Below, piece after piece: positions 28,494 through 40,500 of a stretch of 64,000 nt of DNA. The translations under genes and the position numbers were made by a program. A model generated the notes under the pieces. The model ran no database searches, had not been told where the DNA came from, and saw only the letters and a list, made by a program, of their open reading frames with translations. The DNA comes from Nereocystis luetkeana (Eukaryota > Sar > Phaeophyceae > Laminariales > Laminariaceae). Numbering within the stretch: position 1 is the stretch's first letter; each line of letters starts with the position of its first letter. Location of the stretch: the NCBI GenBank assembly GCA_031213475.1, contig JARUPZ010000027.1, forward strand, positions 2,541,001-2,605,000, written 5' to 3'.

Positions 28494-31078
28494 AACAGTG
28501 ACCGTGCGCACACGCGCGGCGGCAGCGGCACGTGTACCAGCGGGGGGGGCGGCGGGGGCGGCACGTGAAGCGGTAGACAGCGCGGGCAAGCGAGCGCCCT
28601 TTAGCTTTTGCCCTTGTTGATATTTGGCGTAGTTTTTCGAAGTGAGGAGGAAATGGTCTGTGTTTGGTGTTCGACGGATGAACGGGTTTCGTCGCGGAGG
28701 CGTGTGGAGTTGCATTTTTGTGGATCAGCTTGAAAATTTGAAGACGTGCTTTGGAGGCGTGTTGGTTTGCATCTTGTGCGCCGGCTTGACAATTTGAGCA
28801 CGTGTTTTCTTTTTGTGGCACCGCCCGGCAGGCGGGGGGTAGGGAGTGCGGACGAGGTTGAAGCTGCGCGCATCTTGCACACGAACCGCGGTGGCGGTAG
28901 GCACGGTATTTTGTTGTTTTTGTTGACGCGCTCGACATGGTACAACCGTGATACGGGGCGATGTTGACTTTCGTTGCGTTTGAGGCTTGAATGTGATGCT
29001 GCTGTAGCGCGCTCTCCGAGGGAGATCGCGATGAAAAACGTCGGCATGTAGTGCGTGTGACCGGAGCACAGTATGAAACGCAAAGCTGCGACGTAGGGGG
29101 ACTCGAACCCGACTCGTTTCTGCTGCGATTATGCGTGCGGCGGGCGCTCCTCGTGTTGGGCGTCGTCGCGAGATTTCTTCCGACACTATGTAAGTGCAGT
29201 AGTAGTATCCCCCAGTCGAAGGTGCCACGAGTAGACAAAAGTAAGACACCTTTAATACGTACCCAGGTATCATGCTGGGGATATGAGATTAGCATGGAGC
29301 ATGTTTTGTGTTTGTTTCCGGGTTTTTGGTCGCGTACCGCCAGCAGTGTGAATCGATTGAGCTTTCCTCAGGGAGCGGAGACATGCAACAACAGCAGGAA
29401 CACCGTACCCACCCACCCGTGGGCTGGACTGGCCTCCAGTATGTGTATTATCGTAGGACGACGATGCGGGGGGGGGGGGAGGGGGGGGGGGGGTTAGATG
29501 ACAGCTGGACGCAAGTAAAAGCGAAAGCAAAATATAAACGCCATAAAACAGGGGGGGAGGGGGGGGGGCGTACTCATTTGTAGCTTTTGCCTTATAGTCC
29601 TTTGACCATGAACCACGCATCCCTTTCGAGGCGGAGGGGGTGTCTTCAACCTGTGCCGAAGTATCACAGATGGAGCTGTCTAACCAAACAAACAAAAATG
29701 GCGATTGCAGTGAACATTTGCAGTATTTGCAAGCCCGAAGCGCCACATTTGAAGGGGAGAAACCCTGTAGGGTGCTGGGAGTGGAGCGGGAAAGTTGGTG
29801 GGTTTACGGTGACACCGGGGAGCAAGTAACGTGCGTAAAACGTGTATTTTTTCAAGAAATGACGATAAGGATTCACCACCAACAACGTGCAACACTCACA
29901 CTCTGTTTGTCAGGCATCGGGATATATCTGGTGGTGAGGTTATTGCGAGCGAGCGGCGGGAAAAACGTTGAGTTTTAAATGTAAACTGGGGGACAGCGCG
30001 CAAAGGTCTTCCATTAGCTCTTCCATTGAGGTATCAATGCCTGCACACTGGCGGCGGATGGACTGAAGCTGACAGTAATTGACCTTCTACTTTCATACTA
30101 CCCCACTATTAAGTACCTACAGAAGGGTCTTCTCGAACGAAACATGCTTCGCTTGCTTGTGTTTATAGCTAGAAACGCATAGCAGAGCTGTTCTCTACAG
30201 TCCATGATTGATTATTTTTATAGTAGTTTTAGCGTTTTGTCGTCTTCGAGAGAGAATGCGAAAGGATAAAAACGCCGCCTGAAAAAAAAAAACATTGAAA
30301 AACGTGCTTGAAAAAAAACATTTCGTTCGTTGTGTATCAACTGAAGAGGCCATACCATAGTCTTCCCCCAAAAAGACCCAATACTTTCCGATCGCGTGCA
30401 GAGCGTGGTGCTCGCTGCCCCTCCCCCCCGTACGTATAGCCCTGAAGCCGCGGCTACGAGGGACTGAAACTGCGCTGAGTTGCAACTGTCACACAAACAG
30501 GCAAGAGAAGGTGCGCCCTGCAGCAAAGAACGAGCAGAGCACAACAACCTCTTAGAACTTCCATAAAAACAGGAGCAGCAGCACTTCCTTCCCCACCATG
30601 CCCTAAAAAACAGCCCCAGTCAGTCAGATGATACTGTACGCGGTACGACGCCATCACTTATGTTCCCCGTCGGAGTCATGCACCAACACCCGACACCGTT
30701 TAGGCTTGCTCAACCTGCCGTAAGAGTAGTAAGAATCTTCGTCATCCCCAGACAAGAGGGAAAAACATAACCGCCAAATCACCTACCCGGTGCTACCGCC
30801 ACCGCTGCAGCTGCAGCTGCTGCTGTTGCAGCTGCCGCCAACCCCAAAAGCGACAGACCGAACAAACAAACAAGGCCCACACCCCCGGCTGCTTTTTCAA
30901 TCGCAGCCCGCCCCCCCTCACGAGTCTCCTCCTCCCCCAAGACGAGAAAACTACCGACCTTCCAACCTTCCACCTCCCACTCCCACCCACCACCCCCTAC
31001 TCCCACCCACCAAAATAGGCACACGTCGGAAGCTAATAGCAATCACAGCCGACAAGCCGGGCCCCAGCCGCGACTCCT
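28494..31078. other. Convergent spacer between the FoP-like gene and NOT4
   Basis: About 2.6 kb between two stop codons; expected to hold both 3' UTRs. It contains long G runs (29469-29493), a tRNA-like segment (29088-29169, minus) and no convincing protein-coding exon. No canonical AATAAA could be assigned to either gene with confidence. Confidence 0.6.
29088..29169 (-). tRNA. Possible tRNA-like sequence or tRNA pseudogene
   Basis: On the minus strand the segment starts GCGACGACG and ends ACGTCGCA, which can pair as a six-base acceptor stem. It includes a good B-box (GGGTTCGAGTCCC) and an A-box-like GCCCAACACGAGGAGC. The anticodon stem does not fold cleanly and the T stem is imperfect, so a working tRNA is doubtful and no anticodon is assigned. 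Confidence 0.3.
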
Positions 31079-31385
31079 TTACCACGCACCGTACCCTCCA
31101 CCCCTACTGCCTTGCGGCTGGCGCGGAGCATTGGGTGCGGGTGCCATGGTCCACAGGGACGACCCGAACGCCTGCGCCGGGTCAACCCGTTGTCCCGCAG
31201 CGTTATCCCCCCACCCAACCCCGCCTCCGGTCGGGACTCCCGAGGCTCCTTGGGTGGCTGGTTGCCCTTGCCCCTGTCCCCCCCCCGCGCCCCCCGCTGA
31301 CGCTTGACGTTCGCCATAGGACAGCGAAACCCCGGGGAGAACCTTCTGCAGGAAAGCCATTCCGTTTTGAATAGAGTACTGCGGT

Positions 31386-31417
<32 letters not shown>

Positions 31418-31478
31418 CTGCTGCTGAGGTGGGGGAGGAGTCGGTTGTTGTTGCTGTGGCGGCGGCGGTGGCGGTCGC

Positions 31479-31510
<32 letters not shown>

Positions 31511-34500
31511 CTGCTGCTGGAAGTGGTGCTGCCCGTGGTGGGGGTGGTGAGGGTGGTGGTGAGGGTGGTGGTGGGGGTGGTGCGGCGGCGGCGCCCCGAA
31601 CTGTCCCTCGCCTCCAACTCCGCCGTACTCACCCCCAAGTTGAGGGGGTGACAGCGGACGACCCGCGCCGAATGGTCGGTGCGCGTGCGACTGGTGGTGG
31701 TGGTGGTGGTGAAGGTGGTGCCGATGCTGTCCCGGGTGCGGAGGGCTCCCCATCCCCCCGGGAGATCCACGTGGCACGCGCGGGTCTGGCCCCGGCCCCA
31801 TCGGTGGCGACCCTCGCGCGGGCGAAAACGGCAGCCCTGGGCTTTCGTCCTGGGCGAACGAGAAACGAGACTCCTGGTGCCCACCGCCACCGCCGCCTCC
31901 ACCACCCTGCTGGCTCACCCCGTAGTCGTTCCTGTGTCCATCGATTCTCTCTCCGTCCCTCGCTGCTCCCCCCCGCCTCTGCGCGTGCGCTTCTCTGCCG
32001 CGGCCCATATCCCTCGCAAAATCCCCGTACGCACCTCCCCCCCCGCGGGGCGGCAGGTGCGGGCGCTGCTGCGGCGAGGCATCGTGCGCGGACGAGAGCA
32101 GCTGAGGTTCCCCAACCCCGGTCCTCATCTTGCTCGCCAAGGAGCTGTGAGAGTCCACCGGAGGCAGCGTCACCCCGAGCATCGCGGCGAGCGCTCCGGA
32201 AGAGTTAGCGAACGGATCTACAGAAAGATCCGCCCCCGGCCCGTCCGCATCCCCTACTAGTCCCCCGACGCCGACGCCACGCGAGCTAGACCGCTGGTGG
32301 GTCGATACCGGGAACAAAGCGCTACCAAACGCACCGCCGAAATGGCCCCCGCCTGACGCGGCACCAAACGGAGACGCGGCAATCGGACGGCACGCGGAAG
32401 ACGCCCCCCCCCCCTCCCAGCTCGAAACCCCCCGACGCCACCGACACCGACTCGTCGCCGGCGAGGGGGGCGAACGACAGCTCGCTTACCTCGCCCGCGA
32501 CGCTCTTGCCCGGTCCGTTCTGCGGACGGTCAAGGAGACCGACGACGGACTCGTTCATTATCATGTCAGGCGGAGAAGTCTGACCCAAAGACGATTCCTG
32601 CTCGTCGTCGTTTCCCCGCGCGGGCGACAATCGTCCGGGCTGCAACTCTTGCTTCGCGTCCACCGCCGTGAGGGCAGCCCCAATCTCCGGAGGCGGCGAC
32701 CCCCCGCCAGCTGTTGCGCCGGCAACGGATGCGGCGGCCCCAGCCCCCGCCCCGGCCGCCGGCGCCGCCCCCACCCCAACCCCCGCCCCTCCACCCGGAG
32801 AAAAAAGCCCGCCGCCGATAGCTGGCGAAGAAAACATACCGCCGTTGAATACGCTGTCACCGCCGCCGCCGCCACCGCCGCCACCAAAACGGCCTTCGAA
32901 CAACGATCTCGCCGGCTGCTGCACCGCCTGAGGGGGCGACCCTGACGCAGCTGTCGAAGGAGACGAGGAGGACGACGCCGGAGGTATGCTCGACGCCGTC
33001 AAAGACGCGGGCGGGAGTTCGCTGAAGCCCGGCGGGGCCGGTGCCGTAGAGGTGGAGGCAGGAGGAGTGTCTGCGCCCACACCTGCACCCACCCCCACTC
33101 CCACACCGCCGCCACGCACCCCGTTGCTGAAGAACGGGTTCGAGAACATGGAGGCGGAGGCATCTGCCGGCGGTACCGTTGACACAGCTTTTGGCGCCTC
33201 CATTTTCTGTTCGAGCGGTGTGCGGGCCCTTCCCGCGACGTCCCCTGGCAACGGCATGGCGGCAGGAACAACAGCACCAGCAGCGGCAGCAGAAACCTGC
33301 GGCGGCACCGGAGCACCCACAATCGGTCCAAGACCTGGCGGCTGAGATAGGGCAGGTGGCTGGACAGTTACTGCGGGCGGCGAGGGCGCAACGGCAGCAA
33401 CAGCAGCAGCCGCAGGAGCAGAAGCAGCAGGAACAACAACAGCAGCGGCGGTAGCAGTAGCAGCGGCAGCGGCCGCCACCGCAGTGGCTTTTGCAGCGGC
33501 CGCAGACGCTGGAGGCAACGCGGACGGCTCTCGAGGGGGCGAAACCGCCACAGTCGTAGGCGAAGCAGAGTGCCCTCTCTCTTCCCGCGCCTGCTGCCGC
33601 TGCAGCTGCTGTTGCTGCTGAAGAAGAAGCTGCTGCTGCTGTTGCTGCTGCTGTTTCTCCTTCTTTCGGCGGTTCCTGCTGGTACGACCCGTGGTCTGAG
33701 CGGCGGGGGTCAGCGTCGGGGTCGGCGCCGGCGCCGCCGTGTCCGCGAGCGACGGCCACTCCTCCTGCAAGCGCACCGGATCGTGCGCTTGCAGATGAGG
33801 AGACGCCGTAGGGCTAGCTGCTCCCACGCCTCCTTTCCCTCGAACCAAGACTCCACCCGCCGCGCTTCGATCGCCCAAGGGCTGCGCGGTCGCCCCGTTA
33901 GTCGCCCCTGCCCCGCCCCAAGCAACGCCAACGGAAGTCGAGGTCTTCGAAGCCGGTGCCGCTGCGGCAGCCTGCACATACGATCGTTGCAACATCGAGT
34001 TTAGTAGAGGAATCAAAACGGTGACTGACGTCTGCAACACATGTCGCACCGAAAGATAAAAACATCAACGAACCGAGAGCATCTACTTGAAAGAGTACTC
34101 CTTGTAGGGTTGTTGAATGCGTAGTGGGAAAGGTTAACGCTTTAGCGCATTATAGAGAGTGAACATGACCAGAGCCGGGTATCGAAAAGGCAAGACAGCA
34201 CTGAAAAGAAAACGGCGTCGCATGGCTTCTCCCGAATCGTCTCATCACTGAATAAGGCAGGACGGAAGATCAAGCGCGATGCCCTCAACCAAATTACAGC
34301 AGAACACAGAAACGGACTGAGCAAGGCGATGGTGTGCGTTTTCACACCCCACAGTGCAATCGAGTCTGTTTTAAATGGACGCGGCACGGAATAGGAAGAA
34401 AGCGACCCATCCCGGGAGAGGTAGACCAAACCGCCCATCTTGCACAACTCGAAGTGAACAATCTTTGTTGAACTCACACGAAAAAAACGAAAGCTGAAAA

Positions 34501-37500
34501 AATAAGGTGGTGCTGCTCCTACTCATGTGATACCAATGTACCGGTGCAGTAGTACCGTCCATGACGAACCAAATGATGACGGTGTTGGTACCCTCTTCGG
34601 CCCTTACTCGTAGCCAATCGAACAACGGCGCGTCTGTCACACACTGAACCAAAGACCAAAATAACGCCGCTACTGAGGCGAGTGCAGCTCTAACGCGGCG
34701 CTGTTGCTGACACTGCAAGGCAAGACTCGAAAATGTCGCCGTAAGTCGGGCGAAACTCCGACACAGCAACGCTCCAGCGATCGCCCGCCGAACGGCGACT
34801 GCGAGCTTGTCCTCAAAACCTTCACGCAACCATCACACAACAATCCAACCAAGCCGCTCACCACCTCTTAAAAATACCAGATGACAAAAGATGGGCGAAC
34901 GCAGCTTTATACACCAGTACCTGTAAAACTATTTCCTGTCTGCTATGGAAGGTACTTGTCGGCCAAAAGACCTTGACTGGCGTTCCTCAACTATGGTTGC
35001 CCCTACCCGACACATTTCCCTTTCCATATGCGTTTTACATCCCGAGATAGGTTTATATCGGGTTGCTCGTCCAGTTTGGGCGTACATTGTTTTTGTCACG
35101 GTTCGGTTTTTAGGTGGGATTTACCCGGTATATGATGCACCACTCTGGTCGGAAATGTAATGCCCTTCTGATATTAATATCAGACTTCAGACGGGAACTG
35201 CACTACCCCCAAGATCGGAAGCTTCTTATCCTATTCATAGAAATCAAAGGAAAAATAGAGACGATGCAGGCAACAGAGCGGCACGGCTCGAACTGCAGAA
35301 TGCTTCAAATCAGCGTTCAGACTAACCTGCCCGGACGGTTTCGCCCCCCTTCCCACTCCTCGCTGCGCCGACGCAGCGGCCGCGCCCGCCGCCGCTGCTT
35401 GCTGCGCCTGCTGCGCCATCTGCGCCTCCCGAGCCTGCTGCGCTTGATGCGCCTGCTGTGCCTGCTGCGCATGCTGCGCCTGGTGACTTCTCAACGTCGC
35501 CCCGCCCCCACCAGCACTCGCCCCGTTTGCTGCCGATTCGTACACCGGAGGAGGCAAAAAAGGCGAATTGCACCGCATGCCAGAGCCGCTGGGACCACCG
35601 CCCCCCGTGACAGTGGCGGCACCCGGGGGGATGGGAGGGGCGAGGAGAGATCTCTGCTGAATCTCTTCCTTCGTGAAACGGTCCTCCTCCTCCCCGAGCT
35701 CGTGCAGGTACAGGCAGTCAGGGTTGGAGCAAGGCGCATTCCGGAGATACGTCGCGCAGTACTTGGTTGTCCCGAAGTTGGAGCGCAGCTGTCGACCCTC
35801 CAGCCAGTACCTGCCGATTTTCCGGGGGATGCGTTGTCACACGGGTGAGACACGAACGGCGGGGGCAGGGGTGGGGGCAGGGGCAGGGGCAGGGGCCGGG
35901 ACAGGTTATATACTTGGTAATTAAACATCTGTGAGATCGAGGATCTGTTCGAAACTCATTTTTGCAACCTGTGTGTTTACATGCACACTTGATCCCACAC
36001 AAATTCGAGGTAGACTTTGGTCCAAACCCGTGGGTGCGGTTATGAAGGGGAACGACACAATTGGAACGCGACAAGCAGCAAGTGAGAGGCAGAGGCACGA
36101 CGGAAGCCGATCGCATGGTGATAGTACACACACGTTGTTGTTTGGGTGCTTCAAACTTTTAGTTTCAGCTTTCAATCAACACGGACGGTTTGCGCACAGA
36201 CATCCCCCCCCTCTTCCACTGGCCTATCCCAGCGCACGCCTTTCGTCCTAAATCGCGTACAACCCTGTCAACGACACGCGTTGAATTGTGCCTTCCATCT
36301 TGCCAACGTGTACCCAACTCGCATCCAAACTCTTCGAATTACGCATCATCGCGCTAAGCGTCAAGCGCAGACAGGTGCAGGCCAAGGGGGCAACACGACA
36401 CGACTACAAGGGGAGCAGGAAACGAAATCTATCCACAACCACGCACATGCACGCAGCAGATCACGGCAACCTTCCGCGGGCGTTCGGACCGAAGCTTGAG
36501 CACATCTCCTGCTACTCAGGTTTTTTCTTCCTTCCGCGAAAACAACTACAACTATAGATGACAACCATCAAAACGAATAGCAACGTCCCCACCGCGCAGA
36601 TGATGGAGGGGCGGGGGCGGGCAACACACAAGAGGACGAAGTTTCTGAATTAGACTTCGCGCAGACTTCCGGAAGGACCGACACAAGCTCGACCGACCGC
36701 GCGTTCCGACTACAAGACGTCATCGTCATCGTCGCCACCACCGCCAACACTATCATCATCGATACCAAATACCCCCCCCCCTCCCCGGGCAGAAGGTGGC
36801 CACAGGCGGCGAAACAGGAAGGGGGCAAGATCACCAAAACGTTTCTATGTAATATACCTGGTATAGAAAAGACGTAACAGCTGTTGTGTGTGTCTCTACT
36901 AGGAGTTCGAACGGTGCTCCGTCTCAAAAGGGATGCTTGGTCAATGGTTAAATGACTCAAGACAAGCAACAAATGAGTACCCCCCCCCCGTCCGCGCGCT
37001 CCGCTGGTGCAACCGTTTATTTTCTTGTGCTGTACAGTACTGCAAATTAGTACTCTGTCAGCGCACGTTTTGCTTCCGCTTATAGACAAAAATGATCCGA
37101 AACGCCGCACGGCTTCGAACATCGGCCCCGCCTACGATTGCAAGGCGCAAGCTGTAGCACGTAAATGCATACGGTACGTGTTGCTCGCAAAAGCTACCGG
37201 TGTACCAATCAACACATATCTAGGTAGCTCGGTGCCGCCAAAAGCGCTGGATGGGCGGCAGCAACCTTCGGTCTTGCTCTTTGCGGCAACTACTGTAAAA
37301 ATAATCGCCGAACACGCTCACAACTGGCACTCCTTTTGCGTCATACGCCGTGCTTGTCTGCGGTACCTGATAAGCGGTGCCTACTATTCATATTAATAGT
37401 AGAGCAACTAAGTAACTACAGCAGTAGCACGAACCCGTCGCGCAGTTGTCCGATTTAGCGTAGTTTTCGAGCTGTAAATTTGACCACTACCGGCAGACGT

Positions 37501-40500
37501 GAAAATACGAGGCTCCAGAACCAAGCTCCATCATCGCAGTTGCACGAGACCGGCCACACAACTATAAATACTATTGTTACATTGCTGCTGCTGTTGCAAT
37601 AACAAAATGCCAACGCTTTGTACCGCTAGTCAAAACGACAGAAGCTACTGTTGCTGCTCAAGGTTAGTCGGGAGGTTCTATTTTAGCGTCCACTCTCTCA
37701 TCACCGAGATGAGGAACCGTCATACAACAATAAAACAAGGCTAAGGGCAAGGCCAAGGCTGCTGCCCTCATCTCTGCCACTGTCGACCAGTTTTCCGCGT
37801 TATTTTATAAACAGAGCATTGGATTAGCGTGGGGCGACGTTTGATGACGTCCAATAGCAGCACGGCACCAAAAAAACAACACACACTCCCAAAATGAAAC
37901 CACCCAAAAACAAAAACGAAACCGACCCACATCAGAACAGGGAAACTGCTGCTGTACAAAATGAAGGCACGCACCGGGGGGGAGAAGGGACGACACCTGT
38001 GACCACGGCTTGTCCAGAAGATCGCTGAGGATAAAACTTTGAATGAGTTAACCCTTTTAGAACCGCAGTCCCGTTTTGGGGACAAACCACTCAAATTTCA
38101 AGCAGTTTGTCCCCAAAACGGGACTGCGGTTCTAAAGGAGTTAAGCTGAAAAGTGAAAGCGATGATTAAAAAGGAAAACAAAAAAATATGGTGCAACCGC
38201 CGCGTGCACCGCCACCATACTGCATCGATTGCCATACCACTGAATCGAATACCGAAGGAACAACGCATGCGTGCTCGCACGAGTCCGCTATGCTATGGCC
38301 TCGAAGAATGCGCGCCCATTCCACCCCAGACACACACATATCAGGTGCACACTAGGGGCAGTATTGTGAACAAACAAGGTCACTCTTTGTCCGAAAAAAA
38401 AAAAAAAAATGGCTGGTCGGCAGAACGGGACGGTTTCGCGATTATGCCGCGGCCGGCAGAACCGGACAATTCGACAACTGAACATGCCGCGGGCATCGCC
38501 CATCCAAAGGCCCAGCGCATCACAACCTGTATAGAGGATAGATACTCGTGCGAAGGTAAGCGCGCCCATTACTCATCCAGGGGGGGGGGGGGTGTACTCA
38601 TGTCATGCATAGCCGTAGTCGTGAGACCCTATACCCTCTGGGAAGGGGGGGGGAGGGGTTGTTCTTTTACCTGTACACCCTTCACACCAACCAGGTTTCC
38701 GCGGCACCAACCAGCGGCAAACCGCCTTAACGACTTGATAGGTATACAAATATAACATACTAAAAATACCACAGCTGTGAATTAAATCTTTCGAATATTG
38801 ATAGTTGTACCTGAGACCGGGTACATAACCAGCTTTGAAAGCTACTGTATACCATATACCATATATGTAATAGTTATCGACGAACAGGGCGGGCGAATCA
38901 AAAGGCGGTGACATGGTGATCAATTGATGATGATGACCCTCACCCGTCCGTTGCCAGGATGCAAGCCAAAGCATCTTCCTTGTGCGCGAACGTCACGTGA
39001 GCGCTCACGTTCCCCTGGCGCGGTTCAGACGCCTGCGAAGTTGAGATGGCAATCTGAGCAGCCGAAAACACAGAGGTGGGGCGAGGAAAAGCGACAGCAC
39101 AGGGGCGAGGGGAGAGGGGGGCAGCAAACAAAAAATGAAACTCAGCTGAGATACCTGCTGCGTGGGGCGGCTATAGCTATCTTTGGCTGGGAGGTGGACC
39201 AAAGGCATGAATCATAAAGTCAGGCAAGCAAGGCTGTTCGCTCCATGTCGTTCGGGATAAGACAAGACAACTAACTCTGCCGAACGAGTTCATGACGATG
39301 GTAAGGTCGCGCACGAGGCGGTACCACGTAGATTCAGGAATGGAGGCCCGTCGAAATGCTTGCTGTTCGGTGTCCAACGCTTGCTTGCATGACGAGCTGG
39401 AGGGGGCAGTCACATACTTGCGAGGTTTTGTGTGGTACCATTGATATGCTATCACGCCTGAAGGACACGCGACCCTCGAAACGTCGAGCGGAAGCTTGGT
39501 GTCCTCTCCTTTCCTGCAGGACAGCCAGATTGTCGCAACGGTCACGCCTGGTGCTGCTTCGACTCGACCGACAACCCTAACCCACTGGGCAACGCAAACG
39601 CGTCATGTCGACGCGTGATGGAGGCCAAAAGTAAGACTGCCACAAAGCGATCGCAGAGCAGCGAGCCCGACATACCACGTGCCGGTGGTCGCAATCACAC
39701 AATTGTAGTGAGCCCGAAGTGCCGCTATACTCCGGCAGGAGCTGCGATACATCTATAAATTTAAAGCCGGTCATTCGGAACCCTCACCCCCGAAGGCAGC
39801 GAGCATACTTGGCGAAATTACCGGACGGTGCTCATAGTGCTGATGTTCTCATGTTTTCAACGTGGGACGTGAGGTCAACAGGTACCGGTCCAAGCGTCGG
39901 TTGCACACAAGCAACTTGGACCCGGCGTGTACCGGTAGTCAGCTGATTTATTCTTACACGGGCGTTCCAAGACGTTTCGCGGACTGGCTGACAAGTCATC
40001 AGATCCGCGCGCCAGGCTTAAACCGCCCGTTTCTCGGGGACATCGACTGCATACCGACCATCACTTTCGCCCAACCATCGTACCCCACTCCGGGTCTTCC
40101 CCCTTTTTTTTTGCTCTTATTTTCCTTGTTTTTAATCGTCACTTTTACTTTCCAGCCCAACTCTTAGGAGGATGTACCCTCAGTGATCTTCTGGACAAGC
40201 CGTGGTCACAGGTGTCGTCCCTTCTCCCCCCCGGCACGTGCCTTTATTTTTTGTCGCGCATAGGGTTCAGCATTCCCACTGCTCGTCGATTTTCATCGAA
40301 TGTAGCCTCCTATACTACAGTAAAATACCAGGGTATACTATTAATACCAGGTAAAAAATAACAAAATTCGTGGCCAGGGGTGACACATTTTCGGTACGAC
40401 CAGCGCAAGCGCCCTGTATAAATTGACATTGCGTGTGCAGCCGGTGTGGCTGAGACGAGGGCGGGAAATACCGGCAAAAAGTAAACGGAGCGACTATAAA

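Larger units (their letters stand above)
35811..38943 (-). other. Intron 2 of NOT4
   Basis: A 3.13-kb phase-2 intron that splits the RRM at a Gly codon. It holds a partial SINE-like copy with a TTAA MITE inserted (37957-38178), G runs at 38580-38592 and 38645-38657, and otherwise unremarkable sequence. Confidence 0.8.

Noticed and set aside
31304-33759. Leu-rich, Val-rich and Cys-rich open frames over NOT4 exon 4
   Set aside because: They are alternative-frame readings of CAG, GGC and CAC repeats. The NOT4 frame is fixed by the upstream exons.
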